The notes: generated from the sequence alone by a model not told the origin. DNA of 20,038 bases from Actinobacillus sp. (GCA_020026115.1 JAHHQY010000030.1:1-20038); one strand, 5' to 3'. Shown: positions 6,804-15,921, numbered from the stretch's first letter. Numbers and translations are program-made.

Positions 6804-7343
6804 TTAATGACCTGGGAAATTGACTAAAGAGTAAGGGGTAACGCCCATCGCTTTTAAGCGATCTTCACCGCCTAAAGAAGGAAGGTTAATGACGAAAGCA
6901 GAATGTTTTACATCCCCTTTTAAAGTGCGAACTAACTTAACAGTGGCTTCAACTGTACCGCCAGTAGCAAGTAAATCATCAATAATTAAAACGTTATCAC
7001 CTTCAACGATGGAGTCCGTGTGAATTTCTAAAGTATCTTCGCCATATTCTAATTGGTAAGATTGCGCTAAAGTTTCACGGGGTAATTTACCTGGTTTACG
7101 TACTAAAACGAAAGGAACACCAAGGGCAAGGGCAACAGGCGCGCCGAAAATAAAGCCTCGACTTTCAGTGCCGATAACTTTGGTAATACCTTGATCTTTA
7201 AATTGATTTACCATGAGATCAATGCAAGCTTGGAAGGCAACAGGGTTTTCTAATAAGCTTGTAATATCGCGGAAAATAATGCCTGCTTTTGGATAATCAG
7301 GGATGGATTTAATGGATGATTTAATCAACGCTAATTTGTTCAT
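6804..7343 (-). CDS. apt: Adenine phosphoribosyltransferase
   Basis: Cytosolic purine salvage enzyme: adenine + PRPP gives AMP + pyrophosphate. The PRPP-binding signature VLIIDDLLATGGT (118-130) and the family motif VIGTESRGFIFGAPVA (57-72) are clear. The catalytic flexible-loop region RKPGKLPRET is also present. I start at the ATG at 7343 (179 residues), which has TAGG nine bases upstream, rather than a TTG three codons earlier. The gene leads an apt-dnaX pair, the same order as in E. coli. A TAGAAT -10-like hexamer near 7400, on the minus strand, could be its promoter. Confidence 0.95.
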   Translation of the reverse strand: MNKLALIKSSIKSIPDYPKAGIIFRDITSLLENPVAFQACIDLMVNQFKDQGITKVIGTESRGFIFGAPVALALGVPFVLVRKPGKLPRETLAQSYQLEYGEDTLEIHTDSIVEGDNVLIIDDLLATGGTVEATVKLVRTLKGDVKHSAFVINLPSLGGEDRLKAMGVTPYSLVNFPGH

Positions 7344-7389
7344 TGTATACAACCTAATCGGTTTCAGTTAGTTAAAAAATAAAAAACGG

Positions 7390-7405
7390 CGTGCATTCTA
7401 TCACA
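7390..7405 (-). promoter_or_regulatory. Weak promoter / CRP-like sequence upstream of apt
   Basis: Minus strand TGTGA-TAGAAT-GCACG: TAGAAT resembles a -10, and the flanks match a CRP site at 8 of 10 positions. The two readings overlap and no good -35 is seen, so at most one is real. Confidence 0.25.
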
Positions 7406-7416
7406 AAAAATTAAGG

Positions 7417-8370
7417 CTAACGATAAATATCTTCGCCGTTTTTACGAGTTTTTAATAAGCGTAAGATCCAAACATATTGTTCGGGCGTTGGCGTAACAAA
7501 GTTTTCAATCGCTTCATTCATCGCACGAGCAGCTTGTTTCGGATCGTCCGTTAAAGTTAAAGGCGCATTAATTTGCATAATATATTTCCCAGCTTTCGCA
7601 TCATAACGCGGGAACATAGGTAAAATAATCGCTTTGGTTAATTTCGCCATTTTATTTAGGCTTGGTAAAGTGGCTTTATACGTTGCGAAAAAGTCAACAA
7701 ATTCACTTAATTCCGCGCCATAATCTTCATCGGGTAGATAATAACCAATTTGCCCTTTACGAACTTGGGTTAAAAAAGGCTTAATGCCATTTTGACGCGC
7801 ATGAGCAGAGCCACCAAAACGTAAACGGACTTTTGTCCAAAGCCAATCCACTAAAGGATTGCGATGAGGGTTATACATGGCCATGACAGGTAAATCAAAA
7901 CTGCGTAATAAAATGCCCGCCGTATCAATAGCCCAACCATGTGGCACCATAAAAATGATATTTTGTCCCGCTTTGTGCGCCTTTTCGAAATGTTCCCAAC
8001 CTAAAAATTCACAACGTTGTTGTAAATGCTGACGTGAGCGAAGGGCAATTTCCCCAATACCAAGCATAACTTGCGTCACTAAGATAAACATTTTATCAAT
8101 AACTTCTTCACGTTGTGCCGTTGACCATTGAGGAAAGCATTGTTCTAAGTTAATACGCGCACGTTTTCGTTGTTTTTTAGCTTTATGACCAATGATAACG
8201 CCTAATTTTTCAGCTAATTTATCACGCCAACGAAAAGGCAATAAGCCAAGCACTAACAAGCAAGCGACACCAAGCCAAACGCCCCAATATTTGGGTAATA
8301 AAAATGACCATAACCAACGAGGTTGATAGCCCACACGCGCAGTAAAACGGATATTTTGTTGTGATTTCAT
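7417..8370 (-). CDS. lpxM: Late acyltransferase of lipid A biosynthesis (LpxM/MsbB type)
   Basis: Inner-membrane enzyme that adds the last secondary acyl chain to Kdo2-lipid A, using acyl-ACP. The 317-residue protein has an N-terminal membrane anchor (about 29-46) and a basic stretch (62-72). The acyltransferase catalytic motif H-x4-D is present as H144/D149 in VPHGWAID, followed by the conserved MYNPHRNP and GYYLPDEDYG blocks. LpxL and LpxM are paralogs with the same motifs. I favour LpxM because in Haemophilus the msbB homolog neighbours these same genes (permease, mepA, aroC). It appears to be the last gene of the seqA-to-lpxM operon, 18 bp after the permease gene. No clear terminator follows, so read-through into apt-dnaX is possible. 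Confidence 0.88.
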   Translation of the reverse strand: MKSQQNIRFTARVGYQPRWLWSFLLPKYWGVWLGVACLLVLGLLPFRWRDKLAEKLGVIIGHKAKKQRKRARINLEQCFPQWSTAQREEVIDKMFILVTQVMLGIGEIALRSRQHLQQRCEFLGWEHFEKAHKAGQNIIFMVPHGWAIDTAGILLRSFDLPVMAMYNPHRNPLVDWLWTKVRLRFGGSAHARQNGIKPFLTQVRKGQIGYYLPDEDYGAELSEFVDFFATYKATLPSLNKMAKLTKAIILPMFPRYDAKAGKYIMQINAPLTLTDDPKQAARAMNEAIENFVTPTPEQYVWILRLLKTRKNGEDIYR

Positions 8371-8388
8371 AAAAATTGATTGAATTCC

Positions 8389-9153
8389 TTAAAAAAACCA
8401 ATGCTGATCATAAACCATTTTTAAGGTTAAGATAAATGACATTAGTACAACCATTGGTCGAATAAGTCTTTGTCCTTTATGGAAGACTAATTTTGCACCA
8501 AAATGCGCGCCGATAAATTCGCCAATTAACATAACAAAGCCGACCAACCAGTAGATTTTTCCGCCGAGTAAAAAGAAAAAAAGTGAGGTTAAGTTCGAGG
8601 TTAAGTTTAAAATTTTTGCATGGGCTGTCGCTTTCGTTAAATTAAAGCCTAACAAAGTAACAAAGGCTAAACATAATAAAGACCCCGTTCCAGGACCAAA
8701 AAAGCCATCGTAAAAGCCAAGACTAAAACTGGCACTAAAAGCAAAAGCGGTATAAGAAATGCGTTTATGTTGTTCTTGTTGCCCTAAATTAGGGGTAAAT
8801 AGAAAATACAATCCCATCGCAAAGATTAAAAAAGGTAAAACTTCTTTAATTAACGTACTATCAATGAGTTGAATGAGAATTGTGCCAAAAGTAGCCCCTA
8901 AAAACATCATAAAAATTAAAAGTTTTATTTGTTTTAAATCTACCATGCCTTTGCGGTAAAAATACCAACTTGCAGAAAGCGAGCCTCCACAAGCCTGTAA
9001 TTTATTTGTCCCTAAAGCCATAGCTGGTGGCATACCCGTCATGAGCAACGCAGGAATTGTCAATAAACCGCCACCGCCTGCCATAGAATCAATAAATCCC
9101 GCTAAGGTTGCAACGGCAAATAATAAAAGTAAGACATCGAAACTTAAGGTCAT
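8389..9153 (-). CDS. yfcA: TSUP (TauE/SafE/YfcA) family membrane permease
   Basis: Integral membrane protein of 254 residues with roughly seven to eight hydrophobic helices from end to end. It opens with the family's glycine-rich first repeat (ASGFID-like GFIDSMAGGGGLLTIPALL, then ALGTNKLQ) and has the second-repeat signature GFYDGFFGPGTGSLL. TSUP proteins carry small sulfur- or carbon-containing anions; the substrate of the YfcA branch is not established, so I do not assign one. The start has AAGGAG seven bases upstream. It lies between mepA (9 bp) and lpxM (18 bp), the same order as in E. coli and Haemophilus relatives, where the yfcA-mepA-aroC arrangement is conserved. Confidence 0.9.
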   Translation of the reverse strand: MTLSFDVLLLLFAVATLAGFIDSMAGGGGLLTIPALLMTGMPPAMALGTNKLQACGGSLSASWYFYRKGMVDLKQIKLLIFMMFLGATFGTILIQLIDSTLIKEVLPFLIFAMGLYFLFTPNLGQQEQHKRISYTAFAFSASFSLGFYDGFFGPGTGSLLCLAFVTLLGFNLTKATAHAKILNLTSNLTSLFFFLLGGKIYWLVGFVMLIGEFIGAHFGAKLVFHKGQRLIRPMVVLMSFILTLKMVYDQHWFF

Positions 9154-9162
9154 ATTTTCTCC

Positions 9163-10020
9163 TTATTTCACATGTTGTTCCAATAACAGTTGGCAAAGTG
9201 GCGGAGGGGGTGGAATGACAATTTTTTGTGGCGCACTCGGTTTACTTGGTTTTGCTTTTAACCAAGCATAAAGAGAGGCATCACAACCATCGCCTTTAGG
9301 AATAGGGGGCTGATTTTCACAATATTTTGCCCCTTTAGGACAATGTAAACGGACATGGAAGTGGGAATTATGACCAAACCAAGGACGAATTTTATTAAGC
9401 CAATGACGATCGCCTTTTTCAGTTTCGCAAAGGTGAATTTTGATGGCAGGATGAACAAAAATTCGCGCAACTTTTTTATCGCTTGCGGCAAGTTTGAGCA
9501 AGGTTGCTTGTGCTTTGCTCCAATGAGCGTTCACTTTATTGCTTCCGCTATTTACCATTAAATGAGCAAGCCCCGTAGAATGCTCGGCCTCTTGCGTGGA
9601 AAGTTGCCCCATTTTAAACCAAATATCCGCATCTAAGCCCATTTGGTGGCTACGGTGACCTGACACAAAACGTCCGCCTGCGGGCATAGCAATATCACTA
9701 ATTAACATGGTAGGTAAGTTGGCTCGATGAACTTTTTTACCTAAATTTTGCAAATAATCAAACATATCAGGATGAGCAAAAAAACGATATTTTTCACGGC
9801 GTACGACTTGGTAGCCAATGCCTTCGAAAGGCAAGGCTTTAGCGCCAATTAAACAGCCATTAGTATATTGACCGATAGGCGTGGCCTTACCTTGAATAGG
9901 CTGGCGGATTTTTTGCCAATCTTCCGGATGCTCAGCATAAAGCGCCGGCAAAAAGCAGAAAAAAAAGAAACTCGCACCGAAAAAAGGGCGTTGTATTTTT
10001 TTATAAGAAAAAAGAGTCAT
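9163..10020 (-). CDS. mepA: Penicillin-insensitive murein DD-endopeptidase
   Basis: Periplasmic LAS-family zinc metallopeptidase that cuts D-Ala-mDAP crosslinks in peptidoglycan. The 285 residues begin with a signal peptide (about 1-29: basic start, Phe-rich core, LYA|EHP cleavage site). The metal and active-site motifs are visible: H122, H125 and D132 in SGHRSHQMGLDAD, H217, H220 and H222 in GHNSHFHVRLHCP. Six cysteines in the mature part suit the disulfides known in E. coli MepA. The tail (about 262-285) is longer than usual and holds five consecutive prolines. The start has AGGA upstream. An exact dispersed motif at 9971-9979 encodes FGAS inside the signal peptide. Confidence 0.94.
   Translation of the reverse strand: MTLFSYKKIQRPFFGASFFFFCFLPALYAEHPEDWQKIRQPIQGKATPIGQYTNGCLIGAKALPFEGIGYQVVRREKYRFFAHPDMFDYLQNLGKKVHRANLPTMLISDIAMPAGGRFVSGHRSHQMGLDADIWFKMGQLSTQEAEHSTGLAHLMVNSGSNKVNAHWSKAQATLLKLAASDKKVARIFVHPAIKIHLCETEKGDRHWLNKIRPWFGHNSHFHVRLHCPKGAKYCENQPPIPKGDGCDASLYAWLKAKPSKPSAPQKIVIPPPPPLCQLLLEQHVK
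9971..9979 (+). repeat. Dispersed motif CTCGCRCCG in mepA
   Basis: Exact copy (R = A) followed by AAAAAAGG, antisense to mepA, where it encodes FFGAS in the signal peptide. Confidence 0.6.
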
Positions 10021-10042
10021 AAAAATCCTAGCTCAGAATAAA

Positions 10043-11125
10043 TTACAAGCATTGCGCTTTAAAACGTAAATAATGATCCATTAAAACTAAAGCGGTCATC
10101 GCTTCTGCAATAGGAACTGCGCGAATGCCCACGCAAGGGTCATGGCGTCCTTTCGTGACCACGTCACAAGGTTCATTTTGTAGCGTAATACTTTTACCGG
10201 GAATACGAATACTTGAAGTTGGTTTTAAGGCAATGGTTGCGAGTAAAGGCTGACCTGTACTAATTCCCGCTAAAATACCGCCTGCGTGATTAGATAAAAA
10301 GCCATCGGGCGTTAATTCATCACGATGTTGGTGGCCAAATTGATGAGCAACTTGCATACCGTCACCAATTTCCACACCTTTTACCGCATTGATGGACATT
10401 AAAGCATGGGCTAAATCGGCATCTAAACGGTCAAAAACAGGTTCACCTAAGCCTACGGGCAAGTTGGTGGCGACAATTTGAATTTTAGCCCCCACAGAAT
10501 CCCCCGATTTATTTAGATTTCGGAGTAAAACTTCAAAATCAGTGCAAGCCTTAGAGTCCGCACAGAAAAAAGCATTTTGAGCGGTAACATTCCAGTCGAT
10601 TTGGCAAGGATCATTGACATATTTAGGATCGACAGAAATATCGCCAATTTGAATTAAATGAGCATGAATTTCAATGCCAAGTTTTGCGCGTAAGTATTTT
10701 TTCGCAATAGCGCCAGCGGCAACGCGAATGGCCGTTTCTCTCGCTGAGGCTCGGCCACCGCCTCGATAATCACGAATGCCATATTTTTGCTGATAGGTAA
10801 AATCGCCATGACCTGGGCGAAATTTATCTTTAATATCGGAATAATCAAAAGAACGTTGGTCTTGATTTTTAATGATAAAACCAATGCTCGTACCCGTTGT
10901 TTTACCATTAAAAACACCAGAAAGAATTTGAATTTCATCGCTTTCACGGCGCGCGGTAGTAAAAGGGGATTGTCCGGGTTTACGGCGGTCAAGCTCTATT
11001 TGAATATCCGCTTCGCATAAAGGAAAATTAGGTGGCATACCATCTAAAACACCGCCTAAAGCCACGCCATGAGATTCGCCAAAAGTGGTTAAACGAAAAA
11101 GTTGACCAAAAGAATTACCTGCCAT
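10043..11125 (-). CDS. aroC: Chorismate synthase
   Basis: Last step of the shikimate pathway: EPSP to chorismate, using reduced FMN. The 360-residue protein shows all family signatures: GESHGVALGGVLDG (16-29), RPGHGDFTYQQKYGIRDYRG (103-122), GGGRASARETA (122-132) and, near the C-terminus, KGRHDPCVGIRAVPIAEAM. The ATG shares one base with the mscK stop codon (TAATG), so translation is probably coupled. Chorismate is the precursor of menaquinone, and menE lies two genes upstream in the same operon. mepA follows after 22 bp. Confidence 0.97.
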   Translation of the reverse strand: MAGNSFGQLFRLTTFGESHGVALGGVLDGMPPNFPLCEADIQIELDRRKPGQSPFTTARRESDEIQILSGVFNGKTTGTSIGFIIKNQDQRSFDYSDIKDKFRPGHGDFTYQQKYGIRDYRGGGRASARETAIRVAAGAIAKKYLRAKLGIEIHAHLIQIGDISVDPKYVNDPCQIDWNVTAQNAFFCADSKACTDFEVLLRNLNKSGDSVGAKIQIVATNLPVGLGEPVFDRLDADLAHALMSINAVKGVEIGDGMQVAHQFGHQHRDELTPDGFLSNHAGGILAGISTGQPLLATIALKPTSSIRIPGKSITLQNEPCDVVTKGRHDPCVGIRAVPIAEAMTALVLMDHYLRFKAQCL

Positions 11126-14100
11126 TATTTAATTTCTCCTGTTTGATGTTGTGCTGAATGCGTAAAGGAACGACTATCAATTTTAATTTCCTCATCCGTT
11201 TGCGTATTTTTAATAAAGACGTCTAATTGATTAAAGGCAATGTTAATTTGATGTTCAGCAAATAATTGATTGATACGATGATTTATATCATCAATGCTTT
11301 TATTGCGATGACCAATGTCATTCACATAAACGCGGAGTTCGTGATCCAACGTACTCGCACCGAAATTTAGGAAATAAACAGAGGGTTTAGGATCTTTTAA
11401 AACAAAAGGACATTCATCAGCAATTTGTAATAAAAGTTGTTTCACTAAATCTAAATCGGAACCGTAAGCGACACCAATAAAAATTTTTACTCGCGTAATT
11501 GAGCTGGATAAAGCCCAGTTAACGATGCGTTCGGTCACAAAAACTTTATTCGGCACAATAATTTCTTTGCGATCGAAATCAACCAAGGTTGTGGAACGAA
11601 TACGAATGCGAGAAACAGTGCCTGAATAATTGCCAATGGTAATGACATCGCCAATACGTACGGGACGCTCAAAAAGAATAATAATCCCAGAAACAAAATT
11701 AGCAAAAATTTCTTGTAAACCAAAGCCTAACCCAACGGAAAGTGCCGCTAACAACCATTGCAGTTTTGACCATGAAATGCCAAGAGTAGAGAAGGATAAA
11801 ACAGCCCCTAAAGCACCAATAAAATATGTGGACAACGTTATAATCGTGTAAGGTGTGCCTTGTGAAAATTTAACATGAGAGAAAAGAACGACTTCCAACA
11901 CCCCTGGTAAATTACGAATTAAAGCATAAGAGACCAAAACAATGACCATTGCCATCAATAAATTCCATAAGGTAATGGTTTGCAAACTGGTGCCTGTGCT
12001 GGTTGTGATGGTTTGTTGCCATAAAGGAATACTTTCTAAATAGTAAGCCACGGTGACTAAATCAGACCAAACCCAATAGAAAAGCGCAATTAAAGTTACG
12101 GATAAAGCTAAATCAACCACGCGTAAAACTTGGTCTTTAATTTTTGACACGGCCAACACTTCATCTTCGGCTTTTTGCATACCTAAGAAACTATCATCTA
12201 AGTCTTGTTCAGTACGATTTTCTTTTTGTTCTTCAAGTTGTTTTTTCTGCTTTTCTAATAAACGACGATAAGATAAATGACGTGAAAAAACTAATAATGC
12301 GCGATAAATCGTATCTTTAAAAACAGCCCATAAGGCAAAAACAAAATATGAAATAATTAAATGATGCATTAAAGTTAAAGCGGTGTAGTAATAACCTAAT
12401 ACCACTAATAAAATTAAACCAATGGGCGCTAAAAAGGCGAGAAGAGACATTCCTTTAAATAAACAAGGTAATACACCGTAATTGATATTGGCATCTTTTT
12501 GATACAAACTAATCGATTGATGAATTTTTGGCGCAATAATAATTAAAGAAGAGAGTAAAACAGTAATCGTTAAAAGTTGCCCAATAACATCATTACTTAC
12601 CCCGCCATCTAAATGCGTAAAAATAGAAACATTTAACCAAAAATAACTGGTTAACATAGAACTTTTAATGAGTTGATTAAAATGTGCCAAACTTTTTTTA
12701 GTTAAGCCAAAATGACGAAAACCAATACTATAAGCATGAGGATTTAAAATACGCAACATAAAGGAAAAAAAGAGCCAATACATAGCCATTTTTAAAGACC
12801 AAATCCAAGCGGGCAACGGGTTATCAAAAAAGATAAAGGTACTAATTAATAATGTTGCTAAAAAGAATGCCGTATAAGGTAAACAAAGCACAAAAGTTAA
12901 AAAAATGGCTTCAGGCGTATAACGTTGGCGATCTTTTTTTAAGGTATTAACACAGGAGTTGATAAATTTTAAACGAGATAAAATCAGTGATTTTTGCCAT
13001 AAAATGATACAACCTAAGATAATGAGAATTAAACTTGCAAAAGAAGTGGGTACAATATAATCACGCCATTGAGAAAAGTTAATTTCCATGCGTAAATCGT
13101 GTAATTCATTTTCTAATTTAGGGAAAAAATGTAAAAACCAAGTGAAATTTATAGGGGCATTACTACGAACCCAAAAACTTTGTTGTTGCAATTGGTTTTG
13201 CAAGGCATCACTAATTGCGGTAACTTGCTTTTGGTTTAGCTCAATATTGATGGATAAATTTAATTGATTATTTAATAACTCAATTTCATCAGAAATTAAA
13301 CGATAACGTTCTTGTAATAATGTCGTGAGTTGTTTTTCTTCTTTTTCACTTAAGGCATCGTTATTTTTTGCCAGTAATTTTTGAATAAAGAAAGAAGTGT
13401 CATAAAGATTATCGCGCAATTCAGTTAAATCAAAAATTTTGACGCGTAAATCGGTAATTTGCTTAGATAATCCGTTGATAAGTTTATCTTGAGGCAATAA
13501 GTTTTTTTGCTTATTTATAATGCGCGATAAAACTAAAGTACCTTGTAAGGCACTAATTTGCTCATTAATATTGCGCTGAGTTTGTTGTAGGTTATTTAAA
13601 ACAGATTTAATGCGTAAATTATCTTGAGATAACGCATTTAATTTCGTTGTTTCAGTAATTAACTCTTGGCTTAAAGTTAAATTTAAGCCTTGCTGTTTTG
13701 CAATAATCGGATTGATACTTTTTTCAATTTCTTGGGCTTGTTTTAATTGCTCTGCTTGTTGTTGCGTTTCAGCTAATTTTTTTTCATTGATTAAAGTTTG
13801 TAATAAAGACTGTTTCGTTTGCAAATGTTGTTGAATAATCTTTTTTTCTTCTAATTGTGCCGAATATAAAGCCAATAATTCACTATCGCCACTTAATAAG
13901 GTTTGATTATAATTATTTTGTAATTTAATTAAATTTTCTTCGACTTTTAATTTATATTTTTCTGCCGTTGATATTTTCTCATCAAATAAAATACGTTCAA
14001 TTTCTTGAATGCGTAATAAATTATTACTTAATGTTTTTTGCGCAATTTCAGGGGTGGCACGTTGAGCGACTAATTTAGAATTGATATTAGCTAAATCACT

Positions 14101-14496
14101 TTGAATATTTTGCAAATCATTTTGTACGCGGTTGAGTTGATTTTGTAATTCGTTTAAAGATAATTCCTCTAAAGAATGGGAACTCAAGGTTTTTTCTTTT
14201 AATTGCTGAATCGTTAAATGCAAAAGTTGTAAATCTTTTGGGGCATTTGCAATACGGTTTGCGAGTAATTGATTTTGATTTTTTTGTAAAGAAATTTGCG
14301 CATAAAGTTGTAAGGCATCTTCCAGGTTTTTAATCTTATCTTGATTATCAACTTGTGAAGAAGCATTACTTTTTGCTTGTTTTAATTCTTGTTCTAAAAA
14401 TGTTTTATTCGGTAATTCAGCAAAGGCTGTATTTACCGAGGTAAATAACAGCCCAAACATGAAAAACAAAAAGAAAAAAGGTGAGGTTATTTTCAT
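11125..14496 (-). CDS. mscK: Large mechanosensitive channel, MscK/KefA type
   Basis: Potassium-dependent or related large MscS-family channel that releases solutes on hypo-osmotic shock. The 1123 residues match E. coli MscK (1120). A signal peptide (about 1-26, Phe-rich, ending AFA|ELP) is followed by a long Gln/Leu/Asn-rich periplasmic coiled-coil region (about 30-450). A cluster of membrane helices starts near 480. The C-terminal MscS domain has the pore helix and signature LGFGLQEIFANFVSGIIILF and RPVRIGDVITIG (about 915-950), then the beta domain with DFDRKEIIVPNK. MscM (YjeP) is a paralog of similar size; position next to aroC favours the Haemophilus mscK/kefA locus. It starts 3 bp after menE and overlaps aroC by one base. 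An exact dispersed motif (11354-11362) encodes NFGAST. Confidence 0.88.
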   Translation of the reverse strand: MKITSPFFFLFFMFGLLFTSVNTAFAELPNKTFLEQELKQAKSNASSQVDNQDKIKNLEDALQLYAQISLQKNQNQLLANRIANAPKDLQLLHLTIQQLKEKTLSSHSLEELSLNELQNQLNRVQNDLQNIQSDLANINSKLVAQRATPEIAQKTLSNNLLRIQEIERILFDEKISTAEKYKLKVEENLIKLQNNYNQTLLSGDSELLALYSAQLEEKKIIQQHLQTKQSLLQTLINEKKLAETQQQAEQLKQAQEIEKSINPIIAKQQGLNLTLSQELITETTKLNALSQDNLRIKSVLNNLQQTQRNINEQISALQGTLVLSRIINKQKNLLPQDKLINGLSKQITDLRVKIFDLTELRDNLYDTSFFIQKLLAKNNDALSEKEEKQLTTLLQERYRLISDEIELLNNQLNLSINIELNQKQVTAISDALQNQLQQQSFWVRSNAPINFTWFLHFFPKLENELHDLRMEINFSQWRDYIVPTSFASLILIILGCIILWQKSLILSRLKFINSCVNTLKKDRQRYTPEAIFLTFVLCLPYTAFFLATLLISTFIFFDNPLPAWIWSLKMAMYWLFFSFMLRILNPHAYSIGFRHFGLTKKSLAHFNQLIKSSMLTSYFWLNVSIFTHLDGGVSNDVIGQLLTITVLLSSLIIIAPKIHQSISLYQKDANINYGVLPCLFKGMSLLAFLAPIGLILLVVLGYYYTALTLMHHLIISYFVFALWAVFKDTIYRALLVFSRHLSYRRLLEKQKKQLEEQKENRTEQDLDDSFLGMQKAEDEVLAVSKIKDQVLRVVDLALSVTLIALFYWVWSDLVTVAYYLESIPLWQQTITTSTGTSLQTITLWNLLMAMVIVLVSYALIRNLPGVLEVVLFSHVKFSQGTPYTIITLSTYFIGALGAVLSFSTLGISWSKLQWLLAALSVGLGFGLQEIFANFVSGIIILFERPVRIGDVITIGNYSGTVSRIRIRSTTLVDFDRKEIIVPNKVFVTERIVNWALSSSITRVKIFIGVAYGSDLDLVKQLLLQIADECPFVLKDPKPSVYFLNFGASTLDHELRVYVNDIGHRNKSIDDINHRINQLFAEHQINIAFNQLDVFIKNTQTDEEIKIDSRSFTHSAQHQTGEIK
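11354..11362 (+). repeat. Dispersed motif CTCGCRCCG in mscK
   Basis: Exact copy (R = A) followed by AAATTTAG, antisense to mscK, where it encodes FGAS. Confidence 0.6.
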
Positions 14497-14499
14497 TTT

Positions 14500-15921
14500 T
14501 TACTCAATTAATTGTTTTAAAGCAGATTGTAATAATTTACGCGAAATTTTAATGCTTCCTTGCTGGCGATAAGTTTCGCTATCTAAAGGATAATACGCCA
14601 CGGGATGTTTAAATTTTTCTAAATGCGAGCCAAGCCAATCTTTTAACTCATTAACAATTTGAGGATTAAAGGGCTCATCAAATTCAATCATTGCCACAGG
14701 ACGTTGCCCAAACTCAAGGTCATTTTTTGGTAACACAAAAACTTGTTTTACTCTTGGGAAGTTGAGAATTTTTCTTTCAATTTCTTCAGGTTGAATATTT
14801 TCGCCTCCAGAAATAAATTGATTATCCATACGCCCAATAATGTGCAATTCTCCCTCTTGCCAACAGCCTTTATCTTTCGTTGGAAAATAGCCGTCTTGAT
14901 TGACAAAAGGCGTAATTTTGCCGTTTTGCCAATAGCCTAAACCTAAGCCTGCGCCTTTTAACTGAATTTCTTCTTTTTCAAGGCGATATTCTCGACCTTG
15001 CAAAGCCTGTCCTACGCCGGATTTTTCATCAGCAGGTTTGGCAAATACCGTAGAGGCCATTTCAGTCATTCCGTAACCGCAATAACTTTGAATGCCTTGT
15101 GCTTTTAAGGCTTGCGTTAAGGCCACAGGAATACTTGCGCCACCTAATAAAATATGCGCAGTGTGTCGTTCTTGGCTTTCTGTTTTTTTAAGGTACTGTA
15201 AAAAACGTTGCGCTTGTGTTGGCACCAAAGAAGCGTGAGTGGCTTGCATTAAAGAAGCATAAAAATCTTCGGTGGAGAAAAGCAAGGTAGCGCCTTGCAA
15301 AAGCCAACGCCAAACAATGCCTTGTCCAGAAACGTGATACAAAGGCAAAGATAACAAATAGCGACTTTGAGCCTCGAATTGCATTAACTGACAAACGCCT
15401 TGCGCATTGCTTAAATGCCCTTCTAACGAATGGACAACCGCTTTAGGCAAACCTGTTGAGCCAGAGGTTAAGGTTAAGGTCGCAGGGCGATGAAAATCCA
15501 TCGAAACGCCGAGAGAGAAAATCTCACTCGCACCGAAATCTTGGATTAACTGACAGGAAGATTTTAAGGGCGTAAGGTGAGTGGCATTATCATCACAATA
15601 AAAAAATTGAATTTGATTTTGCTGAAAAAGATCGTTCACTTTTTCTAAAGCAAAAGCCGGATTGATGCCTAAAACGCGCGCGCCTAATTGCAAGCTCGCT
15701 AAGTACAGCAGTAATAAATCGAGATTATTTTTACCGCATAAAGCGACGCCTGAATTTTCACGAACCCCTTGTTGGTGTAAAGCACAAGCGAAGGATTGAA
15801 TTTTTTGCCCAAGTTCCAACCAAGAAAAAAGATTGCCTTGCGCATCGCGCAAAGCAGGGGAGGTTTGCATTTTTTCTGCTTGGGCATAAGATTGCCAAGG
15901 AAAGAGCATGCTTTTATCCAT
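14500..15921 (-). CDS. menE: 2-succinylbenzoate-CoA ligase
   Basis: Menaquinone pathway enzyme: activates o-succinylbenzoate to its CoA thioester through an acyl-adenylate. It belongs to the ANL adenylating family. Seen: P-loop LTSGSTGLPK (151-160), YGMTE (283-287), the hinge GRMDNQFISGGENIQPEEIE (363-382), and a C-terminal lysine in GSIKISR (K458) in the place of the catalytic lysine. The 473 residues suit the family (451 in E. coli). The general fold is shared with other CoA ligases; MenE is chosen from length, overall similarity and Pasteurellaceae gene order. The ATG overlaps the seqA stop by one base (TAATG). An exact dispersed motif at 15527-15535 encodes DFGASE. Confidence 0.9.
   Translation of the reverse strand: MDKSMLFPWQSYAQAEKMQTSPALRDAQGNLFSWLELGQKIQSFACALHQQGVRENSGVALCGKNNLDLLLLYLASLQLGARVLGINPAFALEKVNDLFQQNQIQFFYCDDNATHLTPLKSSCQLIQDFGASEIFSLGVSMDFHRPATLTLTSGSTGLPKAVVHSLEGHLSNAQGVCQLMQFEAQSRYLLSLPLYHVSGQGIVWRWLLQGATLLFSTEDFYASLMQATHASLVPTQAQRFLQYLKKTESQERHTAHILLGGASIPVALTQALKAQGIQSYCGYGMTEMASTVFAKPADEKSGVGQALQGREYRLEKEEIQLKGAGLGLGYWQNGKITPFVNQDGYFPTKDKGCWQEGELHIIGRMDNQFISGGENIQPEEIERKILNFPRVKQVFVLPKNDLEFGQRPVAMIEFDEPFNPQIVNELKDWLGSHLEKFKHPVAYYPLDSETYRQQGSIKISRKLLQSALKQLIE
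15527..15535 (+). repeat. Dispersed motif CTCGCRCCG in menE
   Basis: Exact copy (R = A) followed by AAATCTTG, antisense to menE, where it encodes FGAS. Confidence 0.6.

Noticed and set aside
7353..7416. Terminator between lpxM and apt
   Set aside because: Only T-runs without a stable GC stem are seen on the minus strand; not enough for a terminator call.
11630..11851. Open plus-strand frame antisense to mscK
   Set aside because: Lies opposite the highly conserved MscS domain; the frame is open only because of that coding sequence.
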